Below are positions 8,027-17,928 of a stretch of DNA of 64,000 nt, piece by piece. The position numbers and the translations under genes were made by a program. The notes beneath the pieces are model-generated. The model searched no databases and was not told the origin of the DNA. It saw only the letters and a program-made list of their open reading frames with translations. The stretch comes from Aquisphaera giovannonii (GTDB lineage: Bacteria > Planctomycetota > Planctomycetia > Isosphaerales > Isosphaeraceae): contig NZ_CP042997.1 in the NCBI RefSeq assembly GCF_008087625.1, positions 6,696,001 to 6,760,000 of the forward strand, given 5' to 3'. Position 1 is the first letter of the stretch. Every line of letters begins with the position of its first letter.

Positions 8027-9865
8027 TCAACGCTTTGGGATGAGTTTCTCCAGCCGTGCGGGATCAACGTAATATCCCTGGAGGCGAGTCAACCGCCCCT
8101 CGAGCAGCAGCAGCATGTCGCCGTTCCTCAGGAGCCGCTCGGCACCCGGTTCGTCCAGGATGACCAGCGAATCCCGGCTTGATGGGAGGCTGAAGGATAT
8201 ACGGGCCGCCATGTTCGCCTTGATGTTCCCGGTAACGACGTCCGCGGTCGGACGCTGAGTGGCCAGGATCAGGTGGATGCCTACGTTCCGCCCCCTCGCG
8301 GTGATCCTGCTGATCACCCGCTCGAAGTCGTCCCGCTCCTTTTTGGACAGCACGCTGACAAGGTCGGCATATTCGTCAATCACCACGACGAGGGGGCGGA
8401 TGATCTTCTTGGGGTTGGCTAGATTGTAGGCCTTGATGTCGCGGCACTTGGCCTTCTGGAGCAACTCGGATCGCTCCTGCATGTCGTGTTCGGCAATCGC
8501 CTTTACCGCCTCGACCCCTCGGTCGGCATCGATGATGATCTCGCCATTCCGCAGGTGGGGCAGACCGCCGAAAACCGTGAAGTCGGTCTGCTTCGGGTCG
8601 ATGATGACGAGTTCGAGGGTCTTGGAAGTGTGGGCGGTAACCAAGCTGAGCACGACCGAGTAAAGAAAAATCGTCTTACCGGAACCGGTTCCCCCGGCGA
8701 CCAGCATGTGCGGCAGCCGGTCGTCACCGAGATCGAGGCGATACTGGCTGCCGGCCGGGTCAACCCCGACGTGCAGCGGCAGTTCGTTGACGTCGCGCAG
8801 GGCGACCGACTTCAGGTGTGGCTCCAGGGAGACCACCTGCCGGTCGGGCCGCGCGAGATCCAGGTACTCGAAGTTGGTGCCGATCAGGAACCCGATGATC
8901 GGCACCGACGAGGCCGCTAATTGGCGAGCGATATTCTCAGCCTGACGACGAAGCCGTGCCGAATCCTCGCCGGGTGCGAGCTTGATTTTGTAGCGGAGGA
9001 TTGACGGCCCGATATCAACCTTTTCGGGGTCGATCTCGGTGACCTTGATGCCGAAATCCTGGCAGGCCGCCTTGATGCGACCGCAGGTCGTCTTGATCTG
9101 CTCCGCGAGGTTTGGAGAAACCTCGATTTCCAGTTCGGCCGGCTCCGGTTCGATGAGGCCAGCCGACTGATCTTCGATCTCGACCTCCTGGTCAACCTCG
9201 GAGGATGTTGGCTCCGCCTCCCGCGCTACTACCGCCGGTGAGAGTGGGGGCTGCCCAAGCTGGAAGCTGACCGACTCTTCATTGAGGTGCACCAAGCGGA
9301 TCTTCGAGCCTTCCGACTCGACGATTCTGTTTAGGGGCTGCTGATTCAAGCCGAGATTGACCAGAATCAGGTTGAGTCGAATGACCGGCTTGGTTTCTCC
9401 CCGGAACAGGGAGTTGAGCACCCGCTCCCAATACTGCTTCTCCTGCGGGGTCCGTTTGCCGGTAAAGCCCTGGCGATAGAGGTGGTTCCGGAGTATCTCG
9501 CGGCGAGGCGGCGTCAGGACATGGTCCTTCCACTCGTTGAGCCCGAATATGGCACCGACCGACCGGCCCGTGTTCACGAGCTGCTCCACCGGCTTGCCCG
9601 AGATCTTGCCGGCGCCGTCGATCGAGTAGACGCTTGTCGCGTCGACGCCCGACTTCGATTCGAGGACGTCGATGATGGGCACGTTATTTTCGAGCGACAA
9701 GCCGAGAAGGTCGGCGCGGCGTGCGTCCTCCTCAAGGTTCATCCATCGCCGCGTCTCGGCACTGTCGAGGCTGATGAGCAGGTTCTGCTGGTGGACGGAG
9801 CGATACCACTTAGCAACGATAAGCGTGCCGAGCGCTCCGATGGACTTGTTCTGATCGAAATGCAT
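8027..9865 (-). CDS. FtsK/SpoIIIE-type DNA translocase, DptH C-terminal-like
   Basis: 612 residues without membrane segments. The FtsK motor is in the C-terminal half: Walker A AGGTGSGKT (about 390-398), Walker B VVVIDEYADL (about 493-502), and the FtsK signature LATQRPTADVVTG. The N-terminal 340 residues are unrecognised, with an acidic linker around 215-250. The ATG follows the TGA of the upstream gene by one base (TGACATG), so the two are translationally coupled. In Dnd restriction systems an FtsK-like motor forms the C-terminal part of DptH/DndH (about 1,700 aa); here it would be a separate gene. That identification is inference from order, size and motifs. Confidence 0.85.
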   Translation of the reverse strand: MHFDQNKSIGALGTLIVAKWYRSVHQQNLLISLDSAETRRWMNLEEDARRADLLGLSLENNVPIIDVLESKSGVDATSVYSIDGAGKISGKPVEQLVNTGRSVGAIFGLNEWKDHVLTPPRREILRNHLYRQGFTGKRTPQEKQYWERVLNSLFRGETKPVIRLNLILVNLGLNQQPLNRIVESEGSKIRLVHLNEESVSFQLGQPPLSPAVVAREAEPTSSEVDQEVEIEDQSAGLIEPEPAELEIEVSPNLAEQIKTTCGRIKAACQDFGIKVTEIDPEKVDIGPSILRYKIKLAPGEDSARLRRQAENIARQLAASSVPIIGFLIGTNFEYLDLARPDRQVVSLEPHLKSVALRDVNELPLHVGVDPAGSQYRLDLGDDRLPHMLVAGGTGSGKTIFLYSVVLSLVTAHTSKTLELVIIDPKQTDFTVFGGLPHLRNGEIIIDADRGVEAVKAIAEHDMQERSELLQKAKCRDIKAYNLANPKKIIRPLVVVIDEYADLVSVLSKKERDDFERVISRITARGRNVGIHLILATQRPTADVVTGNIKANMAARISFSLPSSRDSLVILDEPGAERLLRNGDMLLLLEGRLTRLQGYYVDPARLEKLIPKR

Positions 9866-9866
9866 G

Positions 9867-12503
9867 TCAGTCGTCCCCGTCCGGGCGAATCAGGCCAAGC
9901 AGGCCTTCGCCCACCAGTTCGGCGCTGGAGGCGATCAGTTCGCGTAAGGCCTCGTCAGTGGGATCGAGGTTTACCTTGCGGAGGTAGTAGCCAAAGGCAC
10001 GCTCGAACTTCGTTAGGCTCTCGCTCAGGACAATGATGTCGCGTCGCAGCCCCGGCTCGAAGGAGATCATGTGGCCGCCATTCAGGGGCAGCGAGTCCAT
10101 AAGCCTGTCGCCGAGCACGAGCCATGTGCTGTGCTTGAGCAACTCACCGGCGGAAGGAAACCCGGGACCCAGGCTCGAACTGATCCCGAAGTGCGATCCG
10201 GTCAGGGAGTTGTTCAGCCGATTCTGAAGGCTGTAGTAGAGGTCGAAGAGGTCGCCGGTGGCCGCCGGGGTGATGACCAACTGGTCCTCGTAGGGGTCGT
10301 ATTGGAACTCTTTTGGGAGAACCAGCGGGTGAATGAATCCGGTGTCTCGACTGACGAACTGACCGACCTGCGACCGGGAAGGGTCGAAAATCGCCAGCAG
10401 GTGGACCGGGTCTTGGCGGAGTTCGTTGAGGATATCCTGATAGGTCGTCCTGGCCTGGTAGACGTTCAGGACGAACCGGGGATTGTTTTCGGCCGCGAAA
10501 ATGCCCGCGATCGCCTCGAGTTGCTGGTCTTCATTGCCGAGCGTCACGGTACGGTCGAGCGTCCGGTAGACCGACAGGTGCATCCCGTCCAACGGAAGGT
10601 CTTCGTTCGCGATCTGGTTAGCGACCTGCTCCATCAGGCCCGGGAAGTCGGGCGGGTCCACCAGGCAGACGCGCATGCTCTTCTTGGCGTGCGGGTACAG
10701 CACCAGGAATTTCCGCAGGATACGCAGCAACCGATCCTGCCCCTCCGTCCCCGCATAGTGCGGGTTCTCCTGCTGGTAGCAGGGGAGCGTCGCGATCTGG
10801 TGACTCTCAGGGAGCACGAGCGGGGACAGGTTCGATGCAAGGCCCTCGGGGACGAAAAGGGCCGTGACGAAGTTGGGTAGCTTCTCTGCGCTGTCGCCGA
10901 GAACCTGCTTGTAATCGTCGCTGAGCGTCTTTCTCTCATCCCGCAACTGCTCGGCGAGGCGAACGAACTTCCAGAGGTGAAGCGGGTGCAGAGGAGAAAG
11001 TATCGCCCGCACTCCGCCGGCTGTCTCGAAGAGGATCGTGTCGAGGACAAGCAGTTGGGCGCAGAGATGCCGGGCGCCCTTGGCCGACTGCGTTGACATC
11101 GTCTCGTAGCGGTCGCGGATCGCGGCCATCAGGTCTTGGTAGGAATCCAGATACTTCTTACCGGCAGCCAGGAGTTTCTTGTCGCTCGCCAGAGCCACCA
11201 TCGGCGAGATTGCAATCGGGACCGCCTGTTCGGCGAGCGTCGCTCGCGCCTTCGCGAACGCCTCCCACATCCCGTACACTTCCGGCTCAAGGAGCTTCGC
11301 TTCAACGATTCGCTTGAGCAGGCCCTGACACGATTTCTCTCCCTGCGACGAGAAGGGCGTGAAGTCGGCGTTGTCGAGATCGTCGAGCGCGGCTTCCAGC
11401 GTCTCGGAATTAGGGGACGAGAACTTTCCGCCGAACAGATCGGCAGATATGGTCCTGGCCAGGACCCGCACGAGCAGGGGCGGGATCCTGGCGGTGGCCT
11501 GCTCGCTCCGGTTGGTAAGGTCGAGGGCGACGTTGGGAGTCTCGTTCTCCTCGAAATTCTTGATCGTGTCGCGTAGCTTTTCCCCGAGTTGGGTCAGTTC
11601 ATCGTCGTCGCCCCCCAGGATGGCGTCGATCCCAGCGCGTTCGATCGGGATGCTGCGCGACGACTTCGGCTTTTCGACCTTCTTCTTGGCTTCAAACAGG
11701 GCCTTTACGTCTTCCGCCAAAAGGACGGCGCGGTCGTTGTCCCCGCCGGAGCGGTTGTACTTGAGCACCTTCCCCAGGATGCTGCGGAGGCCGGGCTTGT
11801 CTTCCTCGCTCGCGGCCTCGACGCCCCGGTTCAGGCGGTCCCGGTCAGCATTGGAAAGGATTTCGATGCGGTTCGTCAGTTGTCGATTCGCCTGGTAGTT
11901 CCTCAGCAATTGGGCGGGCGATGCGTGCTCGAAGAACTCCTTGGAAGGGAGCAATCCGAGGTGGAAGAGCCCCGCTCTGGACGCTTCCGGAACCTGCTTC
12001 GACTTTGATTTAAGATAAAGGTAGTAGGAGGCAAGGCGGAAGACAGATACCTGACGCATCACGTCGACCTTGCGCAGGACCGACCACCAGTCGATCTGGA
12101 CCTTGTTCGGGCAGAGCGTCTCCTCCGCGAGGCGGCAGATTTCCAGATAGATGTCCCGGTCACGAATCTCCGTGAAGCGGTGGAAGCTCCCGAGCCTCTC
12201 CTCTTCGCCGAGGGCGATCACGACCACGGATTGCGTAACCTCGGGGTCGTTCCGCCATTCGGTAGCTTCGGATAGGTCGGACGTGAGCAACTTCGCGGGA
12301 AAGCTGGTCTTGCGAGCGAGTTCCTGTACCGAGGCCCCGGCGACCGCGACGCGAGGCCGAGGGTCTGCGTCGATCTGCTTCAGGAACGTCTCGGGGTTGA
12401 AATTCGTGACGTTCTGGATGCGAATGCCGGGATGGTGCCGGTCGATCAGATCCCCGACCACTTTGGCCACCGTTTCGCCAAGGAAATCTTCGACCTGGCT
12501 CAT
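9867..12503 (-). CDS. Large unknown protein of the putative defence operon, DptH N-terminal-like
   Basis: 878 residues from the ATG at 12503, which overlaps the upstream stop as ATGA; the open frame extends upstream but that part is the previous gene. No Walker motif. Segments such as ILSPLHPLHLWKFVRL and GFIHPLVLPKEF recall the region N-terminal to the motor in DptH-type restriction proteins. Together with the next gene (612 aa) the sum, about 1,490 residues, approaches a full DptH. If so, this protein would be the target-recognition or assembly half and the FtsK-like protein the motor. No nuclease motif is evident. Confidence 0.55.
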   Translation of the reverse strand: MSQVEDFLGETVAKVVGDLIDRHHPGIRIQNVTNFNPETFLKQIDADPRPRVAVAGASVQELARKTSFPAKLLTSDLSEATEWRNDPEVTQSVVVIALGEEERLGSFHRFTEIRDRDIYLEICRLAEETLCPNKVQIDWWSVLRKVDVMRQVSVFRLASYYLYLKSKSKQVPEASRAGLFHLGLLPSKEFFEHASPAQLLRNYQANRQLTNRIEILSNADRDRLNRGVEAASEEDKPGLRSILGKVLKYNRSGGDNDRAVLLAEDVKALFEAKKKVEKPKSSRSIPIERAGIDAILGGDDDELTQLGEKLRDTIKNFEENETPNVALDLTNRSEQATARIPPLLVRVLARTISADLFGGKFSSPNSETLEAALDDLDNADFTPFSSQGEKSCQGLLKRIVEAKLLEPEVYGMWEAFAKARATLAEQAVPIAISPMVALASDKKLLAAGKKYLDSYQDLMAAIRDRYETMSTQSAKGARHLCAQLLVLDTILFETAGGVRAILSPLHPLHLWKFVRLAEQLRDERKTLSDDYKQVLGDSAEKLPNFVTALFVPEGLASNLSPLVLPESHQIATLPCYQQENPHYAGTEGQDRLLRILRKFLVLYPHAKKSMRVCLVDPPDFPGLMEQVANQIANEDLPLDGMHLSVYRTLDRTVTLGNEDQQLEAIAGIFAAENNPRFVLNVYQARTTYQDILNELRQDPVHLLAIFDPSRSQVGQFVSRDTGFIHPLVLPKEFQYDPYEDQLVITPAATGDLFDLYYSLQNRLNNSLTGSHFGISSSLGPGFPSAGELLKHSTWLVLGDRLMDSLPLNGGHMISFEPGLRRDIIVLSESLTKFERAFGYYLRKVNLDPTDEALRELIASSAELVGEGLLGLIRPDGDD

Positions 12504-13957
12504 TGGAATCCCTCCGGCACCCGAACGACGAGCACGCCGTCGGCGAACTGCCTCGCCCACCCCAAAGAGAGTAACTGCTGGCGGAACTCCCCCGCGTTGG
12601 CGCGAAGGTCCTGGACGGTGGCGTGCCCGATTCCGTTGCTCATCAGGAGTTCGCTGTCCTCGGGGCGGCCTCCGGTTATGAGGCCGTAGCGGGCGTATAT
12701 ATCATCCAGGAATTGCCGGAAGGTCGTCTCCCCTCTGGGAAGAACCGAGGCCAGCACAGCTTCGAGCAGGACCCCCTCAAGCGTGTAATACTTGCGAACC
12801 GCATTGTTTCCGGCCGGGCGGAGGTAGCCGAGCTTCACGCCCAGGCCGCGGTAGAAATCGAGCGGGGTGCCGGAGAGATCGCGAAAGATCGTCTCCCGGA
12901 GGGCTTCGGCCATCGCGTTCAGGCTGGTCAACTGACTGACATAGGACTGATACGACATCAGGAACTGCTCTTGCCGCAACGTGCTTGCAGGACCAAAATC
13001 CAACTCTCCCGCGAAGTTTTCGCATTTCTTCGCCGTCGGCTTCGGCCCGATGCGAGGTTCAAGCCAGACCCGGAGCCTCTCCGTATAAAGGGATTCGATT
13101 GCCTGTCGCGTGAAATTATATGTGTAATGGCTTGCGAGGTACGCGGTATTGCGCTGGCGATCGGGGAAATAGAGCAGTTGCGGCACGATCTCGGCAGTGC
13201 CGGCGAGTTCGGCGCGTCGATTCGCCATATAGATCAGGACGCTGAATACGCCGAATGCGACGAGGCGGCGAAGGGCCTCGAGCCCCCCTCCATAGTTGGC
13301 TTCGAAGTCGGCGATGTTGTCGAACCCCACCCGGAGATTCTGGAGGACCGCCGATTGGAATTGCTTTCCCCGTTTCTTAAAGACGGACTCCGCCGGGTAG
13401 TTGCCGACGACGACATCGGCGGTCGCAGCATTGCAGATCAGAGGCGCGGTGATGGCCGAAACCTCGTCTTTGGGCTTCTTGAGGATGTCGACCAGCAGGT
13501 CGATGACGGGGGACCTCGCGCCACCCAACTCCGTGGCGATCAGGTGATAGAGGAAGGCTCCCACGGAACGGTCGTTATAGTCTTCGGTCAGATGTTGTTC
13601 GCAGGTAATGTTGTAGGACGACTGGCGATTGCCCTTGTTCACGGCACCCCCGGCGGGGCTCACGAGGAGCTTCAGGTCCGATCGAAACTCCTTGAATTCG
13701 CGAAGCCTTCCGGACTGCTGAAAGGGCTCGAACACGCTCGGGTTGTCGGCGAGGAGTTTCTCCGAAGGGTTGATCTCGCCGTTCTGCGTCCAGTGGATGA
13801 CGGTCTGGTTGAGCAGAACCGGGTCATACCGCTTCCCGATCACGCGGCGGAACCACCCGTTCGCGATGTGTGCGGGCTTGGTGCTGCTGGACGTCGGGGA
13901 GAACCCGAAGCATTCCAGCCGATTCAGGTCCTCAAAGGTTTCTTTAAGCGAGCTCAT
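12500..13957 (-). CDS. Unknown protein of the putative defence operon, DptG-position
   Basis: 485 residues from the ATG at 13957, which overlaps the ATPase stop as ATGA. No catalytic motif recognised. It is rich in alpha-helix and aromatic residues (LMSYQSYVSQLTSLNAM; YYTLEGVLLEAVLASVLPRG; a winged-helix-like end from about 430). Its size and its place between an F-like ATPase and an H-like pair match DptG of Dnd restriction modules (about 440 aa). The identification rests on position and length only. Confidence 0.5.
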   Translation of the reverse strand: MSSLKETFEDLNRLECFGFSPTSSSTKPAHIANGWFRRVIGKRYDPVLLNQTVIHWTQNGEINPSEKLLADNPSVFEPFQQSGRLREFKEFRSDLKLLVSPAGGAVNKGNRQSSYNITCEQHLTEDYNDRSVGAFLYHLIATELGGARSPVIDLLVDILKKPKDEVSAITAPLICNAATADVVVGNYPAESVFKKRGKQFQSAVLQNLRVGFDNIADFEANYGGGLEALRRLVAFGVFSVLIYMANRRAELAGTAEIVPQLLYFPDRQRNTAYLASHYTYNFTRQAIESLYTERLRVWLEPRIGPKPTAKKCENFAGELDFGPASTLRQEQFLMSYQSYVSQLTSLNAMAEALRETIFRDLSGTPLDFYRGLGVKLGYLRPAGNNAVRKYYTLEGVLLEAVLASVLPRGETTFRQFLDDIYARYGLITGGRPEDSELLMSNGIGHATVQDLRANAGEFRQQLLSLGWARQFADGVLVVRVPEGFQ

Positions 13958-15525
13958 GACGGTATATAAACCCCATTCTGTCGGTCCGCCGTCACCCGCA
14001 TGGGCTGCCTGCCGCTGAGGATGTTGTAGACGTAGATGTTCTCGAACTGCTGAGGCGTGGCCTCGACCCTGTAGAGCTTGGTGATGAACGTCTGGAGCGA
14101 CTGCGAATACTGCGGCGACCTCAGGCTCGTCGGCAGCCCGCGAGCCGCCAAGGACAGGGCTCGCCAAAAACCGCGATCCATGCGCAATCCAATGGGATGG
14201 TCGGACTTGCCCTTGTAGCGCAGAAGAACATGGTCCGGGCTGTGATCCATCGCCTCGGCCAGCCACGGTGCGAGCTTGGGAACCTGAAGTTCGAACCTGT
14301 CCCGTGGCACCTGATAGCAGGACACGAGCACGCGCGGTTCATGGCCGTCGTACTGCTGCGAGCCCCATAGACGGAGGTACTGGCCCTCCTCCGTGCGGAG
14401 GGGGCAATAGAACGAATTGATGGCTCTGAGTACCGCCGGCAGATTCCGCTCGGGCCCGGTCGCCCCTGCGTTCACGGACGCGAAGAATGTGGAGTTGTCG
14501 TCCCGGTTCAACGAGAGCAGTTTCTCGCCGTCGGTATGCTCGAAGAAATATTGGCGCTTCAGCGTGACGAACTGCTCCATCGCGTCCACGAGGTGATCAG
14601 GGGTAAGCGGCGGCCGCTCGAATAGCCATCCGTCGCGTACTCCCGTGTTCTCCCATAGATGCTCGTCAACCTCGGGCGTCGTCGCGCGTTCGGGGAGGAA
14701 GGCGTCACGGACCGCATCGAACAACTCCCCTTCGCCATCGAAGCAAAGGTTGAAATAACGGTAGTCGCGGTTCGAGGGGTTCTTCAGCATGTCGGAGACC
14801 GTCCGGCCTCCGAGCAGCATGTACGAGAGAAACCCTTGCAGGTCCCGCATGGTTATGTGCCGGCCCGAATAGCTGGCGGCGGTCAGCAGCCTGACGATCC
14901 GGTCCTGGACCTGCGGTTCCAGCATCGCTCGACGGTTGAGTGCGACGTCGCTCGACTCGTCGGCGAAACATTCGGGACAGGTATCGAGGATCTCGCCCTT
15001 CAGCAGGTTCTTCAACGTCCGGAGGATGATCTCCGGGGTGAGAACCGACCTGAGATTGAGGTCGATGACCACGACCTTCTTAGGGGTTTTCGGGGGTTCG
15101 TCATAGTAGATCAGAGAATGCAACTGCTCGCTCACCTCTTCCAATTGGGGCAAACGATGACCCTTGAGGGCAAGGAGCCGATTCAGAGGCCCCTGATTGA
15201 TGGCAAGGCAGAAGGGGCGGCGATTATCGGAGGCATTCTTCCATTTCCGGACGATTCCCTCGTATTGCTTCTCCGCGGTCGCGTCGGGAACAACCACGGC
15301 CTTGACCTTGGTGATTATCTCCTGGAGTCGGCGCAGGAGGTGGGTCTTGCCGTCCCCCGGATTGCCGAGGAGAACGATGTCCTTCTTCCCTTGGAGCCAT
15401 TTTCGGAGGGAGTCTTCGAGCCGGGTCGATACGTGGATCGCCTCGATCTGCTCGTCGGTGAGGCGATCGGCATAGCAGGAGTGCTTGTTGTAGAGCCCCG
15501 AGAGGAAGTCAACCGATACGGACAT
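13954..15525 (-). CDS. AAA-type ATPase, DptF-like
   Basis: 523 residues. Walker A GNPGDGKTHLLRR lies at about 54-66 and Walker B KKVVVIDLNL at about 149-158. A CPEC pair near 183-186 could be half of a zinc site. The GxxGDGKS/T Walker A, the length and the position first in an F-G-H order resemble DptF/DndF of phosphorothioation-dependent restriction, where it is the ATPase subunit. It overlaps the upstream gene by 17 bases and the downstream gene by 4, so it is tightly coupled. No DndBCDE or Ssp modification gene is seen nearby. Confidence 0.7.
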   Translation of the reverse strand: MSVSVDFLSGLYNKHSCYADRLTDEQIEAIHVSTRLEDSLRKWLQGKKDIVLLGNPGDGKTHLLRRLQEIITKVKAVVVPDATAEKQYEGIVRKWKNASDNRRPFCLAINQGPLNRLLALKGHRLPQLEEVSEQLHSLIYYDEPPKTPKKVVVIDLNLRSVLTPEIILRTLKNLLKGEILDTCPECFADESSDVALNRRAMLEPQVQDRIVRLLTAASYSGRHITMRDLQGFLSYMLLGGRTVSDMLKNPSNRDYRYFNLCFDGEGELFDAVRDAFLPERATTPEVDEHLWENTGVRDGWLFERPPLTPDHLVDAMEQFVTLKRQYFFEHTDGEKLLSLNRDDNSTFFASVNAGATGPERNLPAVLRAINSFYCPLRTEEGQYLRLWGSQQYDGHEPRVLVSCYQVPRDRFELQVPKLAPWLAEAMDHSPDHVLLRYKGKSDHPIGLRMDRGFWRALSLAARGLPTSLRSPQYSQSLQTFITKLYRVEATPQQFENIYVYNILSGRQPMRVTADRQNGVYIPS

Positions 15526-17623
15526 GCGGCAATTCCCCCGGTTTGAAGTTGTCGCCAGATGCTCCGACGGCGATCGTCTCCCTGCTCAGTCGAAGCTCCT
15601 CCTTGTCGAACCGCTCGACCTTTCCGAGACTCTCTTCGCGTCGCGACCGCGGCAAGAACCACCGCTGCAGCCAGTGGTCGACGATGGACTCGGTCCCCTC
15701 TCGGCTCTTCGCTGGCGAGAAAATGTAGTCGGCCTCGCCGGCCTCGCCCCGGAGATACTCGAACGCATTCTTCGCCAGCCGGACGCCATAGATGAGGCGG
15801 GGGCAGTTATGCCGAAGCACCAGGTCCTGAGGTACGCCGATCAGCGCGAGGCCTTCTCGGGTCATCCGCAGCCGGGGGCTGACCCCCTCGCCGAACACGT
15901 TATTGACGCGGCGCATTCCATGAGTCTGGACGGCGACTTGGCGCAAACAATCGGTCGTCTCGGAGGATAGAAGCGTCGAGCCGTAGCCCTCGGTGTGACC
16001 GATGAATTCGAAAGCAACTTCCCTCTTCCTTGGGCCGGGGATTCGAATACGCTCGTACTGGCTACTGCCGACGTGGTAGAGGCTCGTTGTCGTGAGGAAA
16101 ACGAGGTCAGCGGGCCGCACGATGGGTTCGCCGGCCAATCGGGAGACGATCTCACCCGGTTGGTCGCCGTAGAGTTCCCGGTAATCGCTCACGACCTGGG
16201 GGCTCGCCATGAGCATGGCCACCAACTTGCCGCACAACATCTCGGAATACGGCGGGATGGCGCCGCACACGATGATGTCCATCATGCTGCTGCCGATCTT
16301 CGTCTTCTTGTTGGAGTGCAAGGCGATTCGGAGCGCCTTTCGCCCGTCATCGACAGTCAGCAATCGCTGCAAGGACTCGAGGGGCGTTTCGCTCAGCCTG
16401 TGCCGCTGGAAGACCAGGCGTGCGAAGAGAATGTCCGATATAGCCTGTGCACGCTTCTTGACGTAGAGCGGGGAGGTCGTCTCCTCGCTAAGCGTCGCCG
16501 AGCTCTCCGTCCGCTTGGCCGACTCGCCGCGCGAATGCGTCTTGCGCAATTCGTCCTGGCGTTCGCGTTCCGAGTTCTCCGCGATCGAGAGGAGTCGGCG
16601 TATGGTAGCTTCCGTCGGTGCTGCGCACTCCTCTGCTGTCGCGAGGCCCTCAAGGTTCAGGATCGCCAATTCGCCGTCGAGCGACCGCGCAAGGGTCTCG
16701 GCCAAGGCGGACGCGTACCGCTGAATGCGGTTGAGGTATGCCCGTTCGGTTTCCAGGTACTCGATGTCGGTGATTCGCGGGACGGAGGCACCCTTGGGCC
16801 GATCGCGGATGATCGATCGCTGTCGGCGGCGGAGATTGGCCTCAATTCCGTCCAGGCTCCAGCCAATGGCCGAGTCTCTCTCTGAGAGTTGCACGACGCA
16901 GTTACCCAGCGCGGCGATCCCGATGACGGGGTGATTGGGCTTTGCAGCATCGCGGACGAGGTAGAAGAGGTTACGTCCCGGGGTCGGCTGGTAAGGAATG
17001 GCCCACAAATATCGGAAATAGCGCCATATATCTAAAAGTTTTAGCCCCGTAAAGGCGTCGCGGGCTTCGGCTCGGGCCAGTTGCAGGTAAGGCTGGACGA
17101 TCTTCCGGAGGTCGCCCAGCGACGGTTCGGCTGGCAGTCGCCGAAGTTCGTCGGCTAGGTCGCGCCCGTTGGTGATGAGTTCCAAGACGGGGAGTTTGTT
17201 CTTCGGCGGATTCTCCATGCTCTGGATGAATCGCACCGTGCTGGCTCCCGTGATCTTCGCAAGGCGCTCCTCACGGAAGGCGTTCCGTATCTGCTCCTTA
17301 ACGAAGGCGTGGTCGAGCCTGAGATGCTTGCCGCGGGTGTAGTCAGGGCGTGTGAGAAAAATGCTTCGCTGCCGGAACTGAGTCTGCCAACCCTGCCGCA
17401 TGAGGTCGGACAGAACCATGAGCATTGCCTGATACTTCAGGCGGTCAAGCGTCGCATGCTGCAGGCCCCGGCACCACCCCAGTTCGCGTCCGACCGCCTC
17501 GCGTTGTTCCAGGGGGTTTAGAGCGTCGATCGACTCCACCAATCGGAGGAAACGTTCGAGGTAGACGCCGCGAAACGACGGCAAAATCGAATCGGTCCTG
17601 AGTGTGGCGTTTCGCGTACCCAT
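15509..17623 (-). CDS. DUF4338 (DruA-like) protein
   Basis: 704 residues. The middle has the DUF4338 pattern: FYLVRDAAKPNHPVIGIAAL, then LSERDSAIGWSLDG, and later GAIPPYSEMLCGKLVAMLMA with LVFLTTTSLYHVGSSQYERI. DUF4338 is found in DruA of Druantia anti-phage systems and in related mobile-element proteins; its reaction is not known to me. Here it is the first large gene of the operon and lies 30 bases after the small HTH gene. None of the other Druantia components (DruB-E, DUF1998 helicase) is present, so this is not Druantia as described. Confidence 0.65.
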   Translation of the reverse strand: MGTRNATLRTDSILPSFRGVYLERFLRLVESIDALNPLEQREAVGRELGWCRGLQHATLDRLKYQAMLMVLSDLMRQGWQTQFRQRSIFLTRPDYTRGKHLRLDHAFVKEQIRNAFREERLAKITGASTVRFIQSMENPPKNKLPVLELITNGRDLADELRRLPAEPSLGDLRKIVQPYLQLARAEARDAFTGLKLLDIWRYFRYLWAIPYQPTPGRNLFYLVRDAAKPNHPVIGIAALGNCVVQLSERDSAIGWSLDGIEANLRRRQRSIIRDRPKGASVPRITDIEYLETERAYLNRIQRYASALAETLARSLDGELAILNLEGLATAEECAAPTEATIRRLLSIAENSERERQDELRKTHSRGESAKRTESSATLSEETTSPLYVKKRAQAISDILFARLVFQRHRLSETPLESLQRLLTVDDGRKALRIALHSNKKTKIGSSMMDIIVCGAIPPYSEMLCGKLVAMLMASPQVVSDYRELYGDQPGEIVSRLAGEPIVRPADLVFLTTTSLYHVGSSQYERIRIPGPRKREVAFEFIGHTEGYGSTLLSSETTDCLRQVAVQTHGMRRVNNVFGEGVSPRLRMTREGLALIGVPQDLVLRHNCPRLIYGVRLAKNAFEYLRGEAGEADYIFSPAKSREGTESIVDHWLQRWFLPRSRREESLGKVERFDKEELRLSRETIAVGASGDNFKPGELPHVRIG

Positions 17624-17653
17624 TCCAACCTCGAGTCCATGGAGAAGATCGCT

Positions 17654-17905
17654 TCATCCTTGATCGGACGTGGCAACTCTGCCTTCCGGGTGCTCGCTTG
17701 AAAGCCGATACGACCATCCCTCAGCAACCCGCTTCGCCTCGATCGCATAGCCGCGATCCCGTAATGCTCGTATGCATCGAGATACGGTAGGTACAGATAC
17801 ACCAAGCAATTCGGCGAGCGCGGGGGTCGAGTGGCTTCCCGCGCGAATCAAGCTGAGCAGCGTGTCGAGCCGGCTTTCGATGGCAAAAGATCGCTGGTAG
17901 ATCAT
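17654..17905 (-). CDS. Small winged-helix regulator
   Basis: 83 residues with an HTH_11/DeoR-type helix-turn-helix at about 12-55: RLDTLLSLIRAG, TPALAELLGVSVPTVSRCIRALRDRG, followed by a short wing (YAIEAKRVAEGWSYRL). There is no ligand domain. It opens the putative defence operon and is preceded by GGAGGCAGGC before the ATG. Since a palindrome overlaps its promoter it probably represses its own operon; small HTH proteins often control restriction-type loci this way. Confidence 0.8.
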   Translation of the reverse strand: MIYQRSFAIESRLDTLLSLIRAGSHSTPALAELLGVSVPTVSRCIRALRDRGYAIEAKRVAEGWSYRLSSEHPEGRVATSDQG

Positions 17906-17928
17906 GCCTGCCTCCTGACCCTCACCCT

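Noticed and set aside
8027-17623. BREX, DISARM or classical Druantia as the identity of the accessory operon
   Set aside because: No PglZ, BrxC/PglY-size ATPase, methylase, PLD nuclease or DUF1998 helicase. Only a DUF4338 protein is shared with Druantia.
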